64,000 nt of DNA from Phaeodactylibacter luteus (GCF_007993045.1 NZ_VOOR01000025.1:18607-82606), one strand, 5' to 3'. Shown: positions 27,620-37,148, numbered from the stretch's first letter. Notes: generated by a model not told the origin, from the letters alone. Translations and numbers: made by a program.

Positions 27620-29068
27620 ATGTACACCAAGCGCGGTATTATGTGGTTCCGGCAAGACCTGCGTTTACATGACAATGAAGCGCTCTGTGATGCCATTTCC
27701 TCAACGGATGAAGTCCTTCCCGTCTATATTTTTGACGAACGGGCATTCCTTGGGCAGACGCATCAGTTCGGGTTCCCGAAAACCGGCGCACACCGCGCTC
27801 AGTTTATCATCGACAGTGTGCAGCACCTCCGGAAAGCCTTGAAAGCCATCGGGAGCAACCTCATCGTCAGGGTTGGCAGGCCAGAGGAGATTTTGTTCGA
27901 ACTGGCGGGGAAGGTAAAGTCCAATTGGGTGTTCTGCAACCGGGAGCGCACGCCCAACGAAGTGTATGTACAGGACGAGCTGGAGCAGCGCCTTTGGACC
28001 ATTGGGCAGGAAATACGGTATGCCAGAGGGAAAATGCTTTACTATACAGCAGATTTGCCTTTCCCCATTACCCACACACCGGATACTTTTTCTCAATTCC
28101 GTAAGGAAGTAGAACGCTATGTGCCGGTGAGGGCGCCCCTGCCTGCCCCAGGACAGATGCAGCCCATTATGGTGCGCATAGAAGAAGGGGAGATCCCAAC
28201 TTTGGATGGCCTCGGGCTAAGGCCTTTGCCGGAGCACTCGGATCATTCTCCCGGGGTCCGATTTGAGGGCGGTGAAGCTGCTGGGCTGCAGCGGCTCAAC
28301 CAATTCCTTTGGGGCACTGATGATGTTTATGCTTATGCAGACGAGCAAGATGGCGTGGTGGGGCAGTGCGTCAGCAGCTTGTTGTCCCCTTGGCTGGCAC
28401 AGGGCTGTGTCTCTCCCAAAATGGTGTTCCACCAATTGTCCGCTTATGCGGAAGAGCGGGGGGCAGAAGGTTCTGTGACGGAGCTGAAGCACAGCCTGAT
28501 TTACAGGGACTTCCTCCGGCTGATGGTGAAAAAACACGGGCCCGTGGTTTTTGGGCGCGGGGGGCTGGCCCAAGAGCCTAAGCCTCATCTCAAAGAGGAT
28601 ATGGAGCTGTTGAGGAAGTGGACCGCAGGGCGCACCGGCGTACCATTTATCGATGCAGGCATGAGGGAGCTGGCTGCCACCGGGTACCTTTCCAACCGCT
28701 GCCGGCAAAACGTAGCAGGCTTCCTGGTCAACGACATGGGCGTCAGCTGGCAGATGGGCGCAGAGTACTTTGAGTCGGTCTTGGTGGATTACGATGTAGC
28801 GAGCAATTGGATGAACTGGAATGCTGCGGCTGGCCTGACCTTCGACTCCCGCGAAGACAAGGCCTACAACACCATCGCGCAAGCAGTCAAATATGACCCT
28901 AGCGGGGAGTACGTGAAAACTTGGCTGCCGGAGCTGGCTGGCGTGCCAGCAGATAAAATCCATCAGCCTGACCTGCTCACCCCCGAAGAGCAGCAGCAGA
29001 TTGGGCTGCACATCGGAGCAGATTACCCCCAATCTATGATAGGCACCGAGCGGTGGCGGGCCAGGTAG
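27620..29068 (+). CDS. DASH-family cryptochrome
   Basis: 482 residues. The photolyase N-terminal domain begins GIMWFRQDLRLHDNEAL, and the FAD-binding C-terminal domain has LIYRDFLRLM, GVPFIDAGMREL, TGYLSNRCRQNVA and DYDVASNWMNWNAAAGL. The end AVKYDPSGEYVKTWLPEL is typical for the DASH branch. DASH proteins bind FAD and a folate antenna and repair UV cyclobutane dimers in single-stranded DNA; some also act as light sensors. It is monocistronic. The gap to 29458 holds only M1 copy C. Confidence 0.93.
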   Translation: MYTKRGIMWFRQDLRLHDNEALCDAISSTDEVLPVYIFDERAFLGQTHQFGFPKTGAHRAQFIIDSVQHLRKALKAIGSNLIVRVGRPEEILFELAGKVKSNWVFCNRERTPNEVYVQDELEQRLWTIGQEIRYARGKMLYYTADLPFPITHTPDTFSQFRKEVERYVPVRAPLPAPGQMQPIMVRIEEGEIPTLDGLGLRPLPEHSDHSPGVRFEGGEAAGLQRLNQFLWGTDDVYAYADEQDGVVGQCVSSLLSPWLAQGCVSPKMVFHQLSAYAEERGAEGSVTELKHSLIYRDFLRLMVKKHGPVVFGRGGLAQEPKPHLKEDMELLRKWTAGRTGVPFIDAGMRELAATGYLSNRCRQNVAGFLVNDMGVSWQMGAEYFESVLVDYDVASNWMNWNAAAGLTFDSREDKAYNTIAQAVKYDPSGEYVKTWLPELAGVPADKIHQPDLLTPEEQQQIGLHIGADYPQSMIGTERWRAR

Positions 29069-29218
29069 GCCCTAAACCTAGGTTTGTAACTTGTTCCTAT
29101 CGCAAAATCAACGCCTTAGGGGCTTGGTTTCCTCAATGAATGGCCATTTAGCCCGCTGAACGCAAAGGTAGTGGCTTCGCCAGTATCCTACTGGCTATGC
29201 TGTTACAGTAGGTAGGGT

Positions 29219-29416
29219 GGGCGTGAACCCCAATGCCGCGGGGGGCATGCTTCTCGGGTTTAGCCTGGCATTGGCCTAGCGCTGCGAAGGGGCGGCAGGC
29301 CCGACAGGGCCGAGCGGATAGCGAGCCCCGTAGCATAGCGGCACCTGCCCTCAAGGCAGGGGCAGGCCCCTATCCTTGCGGAGGGGGCAGGCTGAAAAAC
29401 GACAATCTGATTGGGC
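29219..29416 (+). mobile_element. M1 element copy C, damaged right end
   Basis: Begins GGGCGTGAACCCCAATGCCG and carries the full core, then CGACAATCTGATTGGGC where other copies read CGACAATCTGGTTTGCGCCC, so the right tip has a small deletion. No target duplication is visible. The surrounding 29069-29458 gap holds nothing else that I recognise. Confidence 0.72.
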
Positions 29417-29458
29417 AAGTACTTGATTTTTAAGGCTGTATCTGCTCCGGTAAAGCGC

Positions 29459-30283
29459 TTAGCCCAGCGCTACGTCCAAGACCATCATAATCGAGAACCC
29501 GCCGATGACGGAAATGGAAACGAGGTCTTGGTTCCCGTTCCGGTGGGCTTCCGGGATAAGCTCTTCCACGACCACAAAGATCATGGCGCCTGCTGCGAAG
29601 CTTAGCGCAAAGGGCAGGACCGGGCGCAGGGTCAGCACCGCGACCGCCCCGAGCACGCCAAAGATGGGCTCTACAACCCCAGAGGCCTGGCCGTAAAAGA
29701 AAGCTTTCCTGCGTGACATGCCCTCCCGTCTTAGCGGTACAGAGACCGAAGCCCCTTCCGGGAAATTCTGCAGCCCGATGCCGATGGCCAGCGCTACTGC
29801 AGCCCCTATGGTCGCCGAAGGCAGGCCGTGCACGACTGCGCCGAAGGCCACGCCAACAGCCAGCCCCTCCGGTATATTGTGCAGGGTGATGGCCAGCACC
29901 AGCAGGATGCTGCGCCGCCAGTTGGTCGGTATGCCTTCTGCCTCCTGTAGGGTCCCGCCTATGTGCAGGTGGGGAAGGACACGGTCTAGGGCTGCAATAA
30001 AGAGCGCCCCGCTAACAAAGCCTATCAGGGCAGGCAGCCATTCGGGAAGGTTGGTGACCTCCGGCGTCATCGCAATGGCCGGGGCCAGCAAAGACCAGAA
30101 ACTCGCGGCGATCATGACGCCTGCTGCCATGCCCAGCATGCTGTCCAGTGCTTTTTGGTGGATTTTGCGGAAGAAGAAAACCAGGCCTGCGCCCAATGCG
30201 GTTACGCCCCAAGTGAACAAGGTGGCAACTAAGGCTTGTATGGCTGGGCTGAAACCGCTGATCCAAGTTGTTATCGCTTCCAT
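29459..30283 (-). CDS. ZIP family divalent metal transporter
   Basis: 274 residues with about eight membrane segments. The two metal-site helices are [11 protein letters not shown] (residues ~154-164) and [10 protein letters not shown] (~191-200), the ZIP signature. A histidine-containing loop (LPHLHIGG) connects segments three and four, and EELIPE appears near residue 241. The pattern is closest to the GufA/ZIP11 branch, which imports zinc and related metals into the cytoplasm. It is divergent from tyrS. Confidence 0.93.
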   Translation of the reverse strand: MEAITTWISGFSPAIQALVATLFTWGVTALGAGLVFFFRKIHQKALDSMLGMAAGVMIAASFWSLLAPAIAMTPEVTNLPEWLPALIGFVSGALFIAALDRVLPHLHIGGTLQEAEGIPTNWRRSILLVLAITLHNIPEGLAVGVAFGAVVHGLPSATIGAAVALAIGIGLQNFPEGASVSVPLRREGMSRRKAFFYGQASGVVEPIFGVLGAVAVLTLRPVLPFALSFAAGAMIFVVVEELIPEAHRNGNQDLVSISVIGGFSIMMVLDVALG

Positions 30284-30403
30284 AAGCTGTTGTTGTTTTC
30301 ACAAAGCTAAGCAATAATTTCTAAGGCCGTCTAAAAAATTAATTTTGCTTTTCTAAGTCGCTGTATTTCCGGTTTCTGCACGCAATTACTCCGCCTCATT
30401 CCC

Positions 30404-30424
30404 TATATTTGGGCGCTATTTTTG
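30404..30424 (+). promoter_or_regulatory. Candidate promoter -7 boxes upstream of tyrS
   Basis: Two overlapping matches to the Bacteroidota -7 consensus TAnnTTTG: TATATTTG (30404-30411) and TATTTTTG (30417-30424). No convincing TTTG -33 box was found at the usual spacing. A ~105-nt leader would follow. Confidence 0.35.
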
Positions 30425-30527
30425 AAGACGGGAACGCTTTGAGGCCTCGCCTTGTTCCCTCCTTTGTCAATGCATATTACTGATTTGGGGCAGGAAAATA
30501 TGCTGCCCGGCTTCCAAAATTACAACC

Positions 30528-31802
30528 ATGGATTTTCTGAAAGAACTGGAATGGAGGGGGATGCTGCACAACGCTACTCCCGGTGTCGAAGAAGTGCTCA
30601 AAAATGGCAAAGTGGCTGGCTATATCGGTTTTGACCCCACAGCGCCCTCGCTCACCATCGGCAATTATGTGCAGTTGATGCTCCTTACCCTGTTCCAGCG
30701 TTCTGGGCATCAGCCTATCGTCTTGATGGGCGGGGCCACAGGCCGCATAGGCGACCCTTCTTTTAAGGATGAGGAGCGGCAGCTGAAGACTTACGAGGAG
30801 CTGGACAGCAACCTGTCTTTCCAGGTGGAGCAGATGAAGCGCCTGCTCAATTTTGAAGAGGGCCCTAATAAGGCCATCATGGTGAACAACCTGGATTTTT
30901 ACAAGGATATGAATGTTCTTGATTTCCTCAGGGATGTGGGCAAGACGCTTACCATCAACTATATGACTTCCAAAGAGTCGGTGAAAAAACGGTTGGACAC
31001 CGGGCTTTCTTTTACCGAGTTCAGCTATCAGCTGCTGCAGGGCTACGATTTTCAGGTGCTGTTCAATCAGTATGGCTGCACCCTGCAGATGGGGGGCTCT
31101 GACCAATGGGGCAATATCACGAGCGGTACGGAGTTCATCCGCCGCAACCTCAATGAAAAAGCCTATGCCGTGACGACCCCGCTACTGACCAAGGCAGACG
31201 GCAGCAAGTTCGGCAAATCGACTGAAGGCAATATTTGGCTCGACCCCAACCTGACTTCCCCCTACGCATTTTACCAGTTCTGGATCAACGCTGCAGATGC
31301 GGACATCTCCAAGTTCACCCGTTACTTCACCTTCCATTCGAAGGAGGAGATCGAGCGCCGGGAAGCTGAGCTGCAGGGCAACCCCCAAGAGCTGAAGCGC
31401 CTGTTGGCAGAGGAGCTGACGGTCCGCATCCACGGCCAGGAAGCTTATGATTCGGTGCTCAAAGTGTCGGAGCTGTTGTTTGACCGCAAAGCCAGCCGGG
31501 AACAGCTTTTGGGCCTCACAGAAGCTGAGCTGTCTACTGTAGCAGCTGAGATCCCCTCCTTCGAGCTGCCTAAAGCGGCTGTTGCTGCAGGGGTCAATAT
31601 CATAGACCTGATAGCGGAGCATACCAAAGTAGTTGGCTCCAAAGGGGAAGCCCGGCGGGCGGTACAGGGCAACGCCGTAAGCGTGAACAAGGAGAAAGTG
31701 TCCAGCCATGAGGCTATCATCGGGGCGGAGGCCTTGCTGCACGGGCAGTTCATCATGGTGGAGAACGGCAAGAAGAACAAGTTTATGTTGCTGGCCAGGT
31801 AG
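30528..31802 (+). CDS. tyrS: Tyrosyl-tRNA synthetase
   Basis: 424 residues. Class I synthetase: the HIGH site reads TIGN (residues 43-46, in SLTIGNYVQL) and the KMSKS-type site is KFGKS (227-231). The tyrosine-binding GGATGRIGDPS (~residue 65) and GSDQWGNI (~190) are conserved. A C-terminal S4-like RNA-binding domain covers ~residues 355-424. It charges tRNA-Tyr with tyrosine. The first His of HIGH is replaced by Thr, a variation I would expect to be lineage-specific. A strong terminator follows. Confidence 0.97.
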   Translation: MDFLKELEWRGMLHNATPGVEEVLKNGKVAGYIGFDPTAPSLTIGNYVQLMLLTLFQRSGHQPIVLMGGATGRIGDPSFKDEERQLKTYEELDSNLSFQVEQMKRLLNFEEGPNKAIMVNNLDFYKDMNVLDFLRDVGKTLTINYMTSKESVKKRLDTGLSFTEFSYQLLQGYDFQVLFNQYGCTLQMGGSDQWGNITSGTEFIRRNLNEKAYAVTTPLLTKADGSKFGKSTEGNIWLDPNLTSPYAFYQFWINAADADISKFTRYFTFHSKEEIERREAELQGNPQELKRLLAEELTVRIHGQEAYDSVLKVSELLFDRKASREQLLGLTEAELSTVAAEIPSFELPKAAVAAGVNIIDLIAEHTKVVGSKGEARRAVQGNAVSVNKEKVSSHEAIIGAEALLHGQFIMVENGKKNKFMLLAR

Positions 31803-31824
31803 CCGGAAAACATAACAGCAAGGC

Positions 31825-31857
31825 AAAGCCGGAAGTGATATCGCTTCCGGCTTTTGT
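31825..31857 (+). terminator. Rho-independent terminator of tyrS
   Basis: Inverted repeat AAAGCCGGAAGTGAT / ATCGCTTCCGGCTTT (one G-T pair), followed by TGTTTTT. It starts 22 bp after the tyrS stop. A TTG start for the next gene at 31854 would lie in its T-run, which argues for the ATG at 31893. Confidence 0.88.
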
Positions 31858-31892
31858 TTTTACATTTGCCTAAACCAAAATGGCACGGAACG

Positions 31893-33953
31893 ATGGCAGG
31901 GAGTACAGCAAATATTGCAATATCTGACAATTGGCGCGAATACCTTCCGGCATACGTTTCTGGGGAGGTGGGCTTCCTCCCGGGGCTCCTCCCTGAGGAA
32001 GCGGTTGCTCTGCCAGCCGAGGAAGTGCTGGCCCTCCTCCGGCGCCGCCTTGGGGAGGCCGTACTGGAGCGGTGCCTACATGGGCAAGAGGCATTCCCGA
32101 GCCCGCTCGCGGGCAGCGGCAGCAGCAGCTGGGTAAAGCACACCGACATGGTAGGGGTTAACATCCGTACGCTGGGCAGCTTCTGGAGCTTGGTCAAATA
32201 TGCCCTCACCCTCCCCGCCCATCAGCGCGCCATACACTTGCTGCCCATTTGGGAGCCGGGCGTGGTAGCCAGCCTCTACGGTATGGCCAGCTGGCACATC
32301 AATCCCGAGTTTTTCAGCGCCGAGCTCCAAAGCGCGATCCCCGCTTTGGATACCGTGGACAAGCAGCTCCGAGCCGTTGTCGGCCTCCTGCATGCCGATG
32401 GGCGGCTTGTGGGGATGGACGTCATCCCGCATACCGACCGGTACGCTGAGATGGTTTTGGCCAACCCCCAGCACTTTGAGTGGCTGAAAAGGGAAGGCGA
32501 TCAGATCGTAAGCCACCGCGCAGAGCTGCACGAGGAGGTGGAAGGGCAGGTCTTGCGTTTCCTCCAAGAGGTGGGCCCTGCAGTGGAAGGCTTGCCTGTG
32601 CCAGCCTCTGCCGCTGATTTGTTCGGCCCATCCTGTTCGGAGCCTACCCGCCTGCAGTTGCTTTTTGGGCAAAAAGAGGAGTACGAAAAGCGGGGCAAAA
32701 GGAGGGGGCAGCTTGTGCAATTCCTTTATGGGCAAGGTTATGAGCCGGTGCCCGCTACCATGGCCCCCCCTTATCGGGGGCTGGAGGTAGACCCCCGACC
32801 CGAAACCCAGTCTACCGATGGCGAAGGCCGCACCTGGTACGAATACCGCATCACCGCCCCTACCGAAATGTCGAGGGTGTTTGGGCCGCTGACCCGCTAC
32901 AAGCTTTACGGCCGCCTGGACGATAATAAGGACTGGGCCATCGATTTCAGCAAGCCCAGAACGGCAACCTGGGATTATGTCTGCCAGCACTTTTTGGCCT
33001 TACAGGAAACTTTCAATTTTGACTTTATGCGCGGGGATATGTCGCATGTGCAAATGAGGCCAGATGGGGTGCCGGTGGAGGGCGGTGCCTATTACGACCT
33101 CCACCGGGCAGTGAAGGAGGCCGTGCAAAAGGTCAAGCCTTACTTTGGATATTTTGCAGAGACATTCCTGGCCGGGCCGGGCTTTATGGCCTACGGAGAT
33201 GAAAATGACCACCTGGAGCTTTCCCTGGCTGATGCCACCTTGGGCGACCTGCAGAGCATGGTGCCCGGCAGCCCGGTTTTCCTACAGCATTTCCGCCGGT
33301 ACCTGGATTTGAAGGCTACTCGTGCCTTTGCCCCTGCCTTTACCATTATGACAGGCGATAAGGATGACCCCCGCTTCGATAAATTTTACCTCCACGGCAA
33401 CGAAGCCCGCTACTTCGCCATGGCTTTCCTGCCCGATATGCCCGGCTATATGGGCAACGGTTTTGAATGCCGGGATGGCCACCCCGCGCCCGCGCCCAAC
33501 GAGCATTATACCAAGCTGTATGTTTTCCGCATAGGCTCAGGGCCCAAAGCTACGCACGGCCCCTATGTTTGGGGGCAGAACAAAGCCCTGTTCGGCCGGC
33601 TGTCCCGCTTGCGCCTGCTTAGGGACCACTACAACAGGCAGCTTGAAGACCTGCAGCCGCTATGGCTGTTGCCCCCCGACCCAACCGGGGCTACCCGTGT
33701 CCTGGCCTGGTGGCTGGGCGGGCAGGCTCGCCTGCTGGCCGTAGTGAATTTTGGGGAGGGTCCGGCCCAAAATCTGAAAATACCACGCTCTGCCCTTGGG
33801 CTGGCCCCAATGGCGGTGCAGCAGGCTTTTTCTACACATACCGCCAACCTCGACAAAAAGTCCCTGTTGCAAACTCAGGGCCATTGGCACCTGCCCGGGC
33901 TGCAGCCGGGGGAAGGGCGCATCTACGGACTGGCCGATGAGGGGCAGCGGTAG
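31893..33953 (+). CDS. GH13-like (alpha-amylase superfamily) protein
   Basis: 686 residues from ATG 31893. The sequence resembles a (beta/alpha)8 amylase-type barrel: AIHLLPIWEPGV with GMASWHINPEFF for the first conserved region (~residues 110-140), LVGMDVIPHTDRYAE for the DVxxNH region (~170-185), FDFMRGDMSHVQM for the nucleophile region (GxRxD type; Asp in RGDMSH, ~385) and YFGYFAETFLAG for the acid Glu (~435). A beta-rich C-terminal domain follows (VLAWWLGGQARLLAVVNFGEG). No signal peptide, so a cytosolic sugar hydrolase or transferase is likely. It does not match a named enzyme I know; the fold call comes from motif spacing, and substrate is unknown. Confidence 0.6.
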   Translation: MAGSTANIAISDNWREYLPAYVSGEVGFLPGLLPEEAVALPAEEVLALLRRRLGEAVLERCLHGQEAFPSPLAGSGSSSWVKHTDMVGVNIRTLGSFWSLVKYALTLPAHQRAIHLLPIWEPGVVASLYGMASWHINPEFFSAELQSAIPALDTVDKQLRAVVGLLHADGRLVGMDVIPHTDRYAEMVLANPQHFEWLKREGDQIVSHRAELHEEVEGQVLRFLQEVGPAVEGLPVPASAADLFGPSCSEPTRLQLLFGQKEEYEKRGKRRGQLVQFLYGQGYEPVPATMAPPYRGLEVDPRPETQSTDGEGRTWYEYRITAPTEMSRVFGPLTRYKLYGRLDDNKDWAIDFSKPRTATWDYVCQHFLALQETFNFDFMRGDMSHVQMRPDGVPVEGGAYYDLHRAVKEAVQKVKPYFGYFAETFLAGPGFMAYGDENDHLELSLADATLGDLQSMVPGSPVFLQHFRRYLDLKATRAFAPAFTIMTGDKDDPRFDKFYLHGNEARYFAMAFLPDMPGYMGNGFECRDGHPAPAPNEHYTKLYVFRIGSGPKATHGPYVWGQNKALFGRLSRLRLLRDHYNRQLEDLQPLWLLPPDPTGATRVLAWWLGGQARLLAVVNFGEGPAQNLKIPRSALGLAPMAVQQAFSTHTANLDKKSLLQTQGHWHLPGLQPGEGRIYGLADEGQR

Positions 33954-34007
33954 GCATGACAAGGTGGCCCCTCAGGCTTGTTGATTGAATAAAAATTAAC
34001 TCCCAAT

Positions 34008-34796
34008 ATGAAATTACCCATTTATCAAATTGATGCTTTCACCAGCAAGCGGTTCAGCGGCAACCCGGCGGCGGTCTGCCCGTTGGAGGCTTGGCTGCCC
34101 GATGCCGTTATGCAGGCGATCGCTGCGGAGAACAACCTCTCGGAGACTGCCTTTTACGTGCAGCAGGGGCCGCAGGAGTATCAGCTGCGGTGGTTTACCC
34201 CTACGGTAGAGGTAGACTTGTGCGGGCATGCTACCCTTGCCGCTGCGCATTGCCTTTTCCGCCACTTTGGCGAAAAAGGCAACAGCCTCTCTTTCCATTC
34301 CAAGAGCGGGCTGCTCTCCGTCGGCCGGGAAGGGGAGGGGTACATTATGGATTTTCCCGTGGACAATATTGAAGAGGCCCTGCCCCCGAAGGTGCTGTCA
34401 GCAGCTCTTGGGCTACAACCGGACAGCGTTTGGATGGGTAGGGATGATTACCTCGTCATCCTGGACAAGGAGGAGGCTGTAGCTGCCCTTGCCCCCGATT
34501 TGCGGAAGCTGCGGGAAGTGCGCAGCCGTGGCGTGATCGTTTCGGCTCCGGGCAATGAAGTAGACTTTGTCTCCCGCTGTTTTTACCCCAACGCCGGGGT
34601 GGATGAAGACCCGGTCACGGGTTCGGCCCACACCACTATGACCCCCTATTGGGCAGAGCGGCTGGGCAAGCAGGAAATGCAGGCGCGTCAGCTTTCCGCA
34701 AGGGGCGGCGCCATCCGGTGTACGATGCTGGGCGACCGGGTAGCGCTTTCTGGCCAAGCCGTAACTTACTTGGAAGGATGGATCGAAATCGACTAA
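34008..34796 (+). CDS. PhzF-family isomerase-like protein
   Basis: 262 residues, normal for PhzF/YHI9. Conserved parts are YQIDAFTSKRFSGNPAAVC at the N-terminus, the general-acid/base Glu46 in NNLSETAFY, LRWFTPTVEVDLCGHATLAAAH (~60-80) and DEDPVTGSAHTT (~205). Members isomerise or epimerise small acids; the substrate here is unknown. It is the first gene of an operon with a PLP enzyme (21 bp gap) and a sirtuin (6 bp gap). Confidence 0.93.
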   Translation: MKLPIYQIDAFTSKRFSGNPAAVCPLEAWLPDAVMQAIAAENNLSETAFYVQQGPQEYQLRWFTPTVEVDLCGHATLAAAHCLFRHFGEKGNSLSFHSKSGLLSVGREGEGYIMDFPVDNIEEALPPKVLSAALGLQPDSVWMGRDDYLVILDKEEAVAALAPDLRKLREVRSRGVIVSAPGNEVDFVSRCFYPNAGVDEDPVTGSAHTTMTPYWAERLGKQEMQARQLSARGGAIRCTMLGDRVALSGQAVTYLEGWIEID

Positions 34797-34817
34797 CCCG
34801 CCTGAGGGCACATTGAT

Positions 34818-35990
34818 ATGGCTATGCACCTGAGCGAAATTCTGATGCACCTTGGTGAAAACCGGGAAGATTACTTCAATGCGGTCACGCCCCCTGTGGT
34901 ACAGAGCAGCAATTTTGCGTTCCCGACCCTGGATGCGTTCAGGCACGCTCTGGCTTCGGAGGCAGACCGGCCCGTCTACACCCGTGGCGACAACCCCACG
35001 GTCCACATTTTGAGGGAGAAATTGGCAGCGCTTGAGAAAACGGAGGATGCTCTGGTCTTTGGCAGTGGGATGGCCGCCATTTCCGCAGCGGTGCTGGCCA
35101 ACGTGCACGCCGGTGCCCACGTGGCCTGTGTGAATGCGCCCTATTCCTGGGCGCGTTCCCTGATGGGCACTTATCTGCCGCGTTTTGGGGTGAGCTGTAC
35201 CTTCGTGGACGGGCAGGACCTTGCGGCAGTGGAGGGCGCTATCCGGGAGGAGACCACGCTGCTCTACCTCGAAAGCCCCAATTCTCTGACTTTCGAGCTG
35301 CAGGACCTAGCTGCCTGTGCTGCATTGGCCAAGAGGAGGGGCATCGTCACCTGCATAGACAACAGCTATGCTTCCCCGGTTTTCCAAAACCCGGCAGCTT
35401 TGGGCATTGACCTGGTGGTACACTCCGGCACCAAATACCTCAACGGCCACAGCGACGTCGTCTTTGGTGCAGTCTGCAGTACCCGGGAGCAGATCAGCAA
35501 GATATTCAAGGGGGAGTACATGACGTTGGGCGGGGTGCTTTCCCCCCACGATGCAGCCCTTGCCCTGAGGGGGCTAAGGACGCTGGAGCTGCGCATGGAG
35601 CGGAGCCACCGTACGGCCTGCGATATTGCAGCGCGTTTGGAGGCCCACCCTGCTGTGGCTTCCGTCAATTACCCCTGGCTGCCTTCCTTCGGGCAGCACG
35701 AGCTGGCCCGGCGGCAGATGTCCGGTGCTGGCGGGCTGTTGTCTTTCTATTTAAAAACGACCGACTTTGCTGAGGCAGAGGCTTTTTTTGACCGGCTAGA
35801 GCATTTCCTGCTAGCGGTATCCTGGGGCGGGCATGAGTCCCTGGTACTGCCTTCGGCAGCTTTTTATAAAGTGCCCGGCCGGGAAGATCCGCCGGTGCCT
35901 TGGGCCCTTGTGCGCTTGTACCTGGGCTTGGAAGATACAGAATGGCTTTGGGCCGATTTGAAACAGGCATTGGATGCCGTTCAACACTGA
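34818..35990 (+). CDS. Cys/Met-metabolism PLP-dependent enzyme
   Basis: 390 residues, cystathionine gamma-synthase/methionine gamma-lyase superfamily. Visible are the PVYTRGDNPTV loop near residue 53, GSGMAAISAA near 82, the phosphate-site DNSYASPVFQNP near 181 and the PLP lysine Lys206 in HSGTKYLNGHSD. It forms or breaks C-S bonds of cysteine, homocysteine or related amino acids; the exact reaction cannot be set from sequence alone. Start at 34818 or the second Met, 34824. It sits between the PhzF and sirtuin genes, which suggests amino-acid or acyl-amino-acid metabolism. Confidence 0.9.
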   Translation: MAMHLSEILMHLGENREDYFNAVTPPVVQSSNFAFPTLDAFRHALASEADRPVYTRGDNPTVHILREKLAALEKTEDALVFGSGMAAISAAVLANVHAGAHVACVNAPYSWARSLMGTYLPRFGVSCTFVDGQDLAAVEGAIREETTLLYLESPNSLTFELQDLAACAALAKRRGIVTCIDNSYASPVFQNPAALGIDLVVHSGTKYLNGHSDVVFGAVCSTREQISKIFKGEYMTLGGVLSPHDAALALRGLRTLELRMERSHRTACDIAARLEAHPAVASVNYPWLPSFGQHELARRQMSGAGGLLSFYLKTTDFAEAEAFFDRLEHFLLAVSWGGHESLVLPSAAFYKVPGREDPPVPWALVRLYLGLEDTEWLWADLKQALDAVQH

Positions 35991-35996
35991 TCAGTT

Positions 35997-36689
35997 ATGG
36001 AAAAAATTGTTATCCTGACCGGCGCAGGGATAAGCGCAGAGAGCGGGATCCGGACATTCAGGGACGCAGACGGGCTCTGGGAAGGGCACGATGTGATGGA
36101 AGTCGCTTCTCCAGAGGGCTGGGCGGCAAACCGCGAGCTGGTCCTGGAGTTTTACAACCAACGGCGGCGGCAACTGAAAGAAGTGGAGCCGAATGCGGGC
36201 CACCTGGCCCTAAAAGCATTGGAAAGGGATTACGAAGTGACGGTCATCACCCAAAATGTAGACGACCTGCACGAGCGGGCCGGGCAGGGGCACGTCCTGC
36301 ACCTGCATGGAGAGCTCCGCAAAGCCAGGAGCACCCGTTTTGAGGAGCTGGTATATGAGTGGGAGGGCGACCTGCGCTTGGGCGACCTTTGCGAAAAAGG
36401 GCATCAGCTCAGGCCCCATATCGTATGGTTCGGAGAGGAAGTGCCTATGCTAGAGCCTGCCGCCGCTGCCGTTTATGAAGCAGATATGGTACTGGTCATT
36501 GGGAGCTCTATGCAGGTCTATCCGGCTGCAGGCTTGGTCGGGCTGGCCCACAAAGCCCATCAGATTTTTTACATCGACCCCCGCCCGTCCATCAATTATG
36601 AGCTCAGCCGCATCCCTTTCCTCGAAGTGGTGCCGGAGGCCGCCACGAGCGGAGTGCCGAGGATTGTCAACGACCTGTTGGGCGGGTAG
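35997..36689 (+). CDS. cobB: Sir2-family NAD-dependent deacylase (class III type)
   Basis: 230 residues. NAD-binding GAGISAESGIRTFR (residues 9-22), TQNVDDLHERAG (85-96), catalytic His104 in HLHGEL and GSSMQVYPAAGL near residue 168. Tyr53 and Arg56 in EFYNQRRRQL match the pair that lets class III sirtuins (CobB/SIRT5) remove succinyl and malonyl groups. The usual four zinc cysteines are absent: only one Cys is present between the catalytic His and the GSS motif (DLCEKGHQL). It is the last gene of the PhzF-PLP-sirtuin operon. Confidence 0.92.
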   Translation: MEKIVILTGAGISAESGIRTFRDADGLWEGHDVMEVASPEGWAANRELVLEFYNQRRRQLKEVEPNAGHLALKALERDYEVTVITQNVDDLHERAGQGHVLHLHGELRKARSTRFEELVYEWEGDLRLGDLCEKGHQLRPHIVWFGEEVPMLEPAAAAVYEADMVLVIGSSMQVYPAAGLVGLAHKAHQIFYIDPRPSINYELSRIPFLEVVPEAATSGVPRIVNDLLGG

Positions 36690-36764
36690 CGGTTTTGGGA
36701 GGGCACATTGTGTATATCAGCGGGGAGGCAGGGAAGGGGCGAGGGTGCTTTGCACAATAAAAAA

Positions 36765-36788
36765 GTCCCGCTAAAGTGTTAGCGGGAC
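36765..36788 (-). terminator. Hairpin terminator acting on minus strand
   Basis: Perfect 10-bp stem GTCCCGCTAA / TTAGCGGGAC with loop AGTG. On the minus strand it is followed by TTTTTTATTG, a good U-run; on the plus strand the following bases (CATAGG) are not T-rich. It could still weakly end the sirtuin operon from the plus side. Confidence 0.7.
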
Positions 36789-36789
36789 C

Positions 36790-37148
36790 ATAGGGAGCTT
36801 AATCGTTTCAGCTTGTATTTTCAACCCAATTAGCACCAGTAATTGAAAACAGCTGCTTGTGTTTCAAGAAGGGGCTTTGAGAGAGCCCCTAATTAAACTC
36901 CTGACAAAAATGCACAATACTCTTAAGGGCGGTTTAGCTCTTTAACACCGAAAAAGTACATTTCATAAAAGGTATGTAATTATTGCTTCTACTCTTTTGA
37001 GAACCTTAGGTACAAAGTAATCGAGATTTTAGCCCGTTTTAAAGCTCAAAGCAGATAAAAGCCCCTATATGCATCTGAACGGGTGTATAGGGCAGATAAA
37101 CCGAAAATTGCTATCAGCGCGCGTCATAGGGCTCGGATAAAGAGCAGG
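36790..37148 (-). other. Gene-free stretch, possible small RNA on minus strand
   Basis: No credible ORF. On the minus strand the run contains a small hairpin (GGGGCTCTCTCAAAGCCCC, near 36868-36886) and ends at the U-rich terminator at 36765-36788, with no nearby minus-strand gene to own it. A small RNA is one explanation. No clear promoter was found, so this is weak. Confidence 0.25.

Noticed and set aside
31854..31892. Longer N-terminus of the GH13-like gene from TTG
   Set aside because: The TTG lies in the T-run of the tyrS terminator; ATG at 31893 is preferred.
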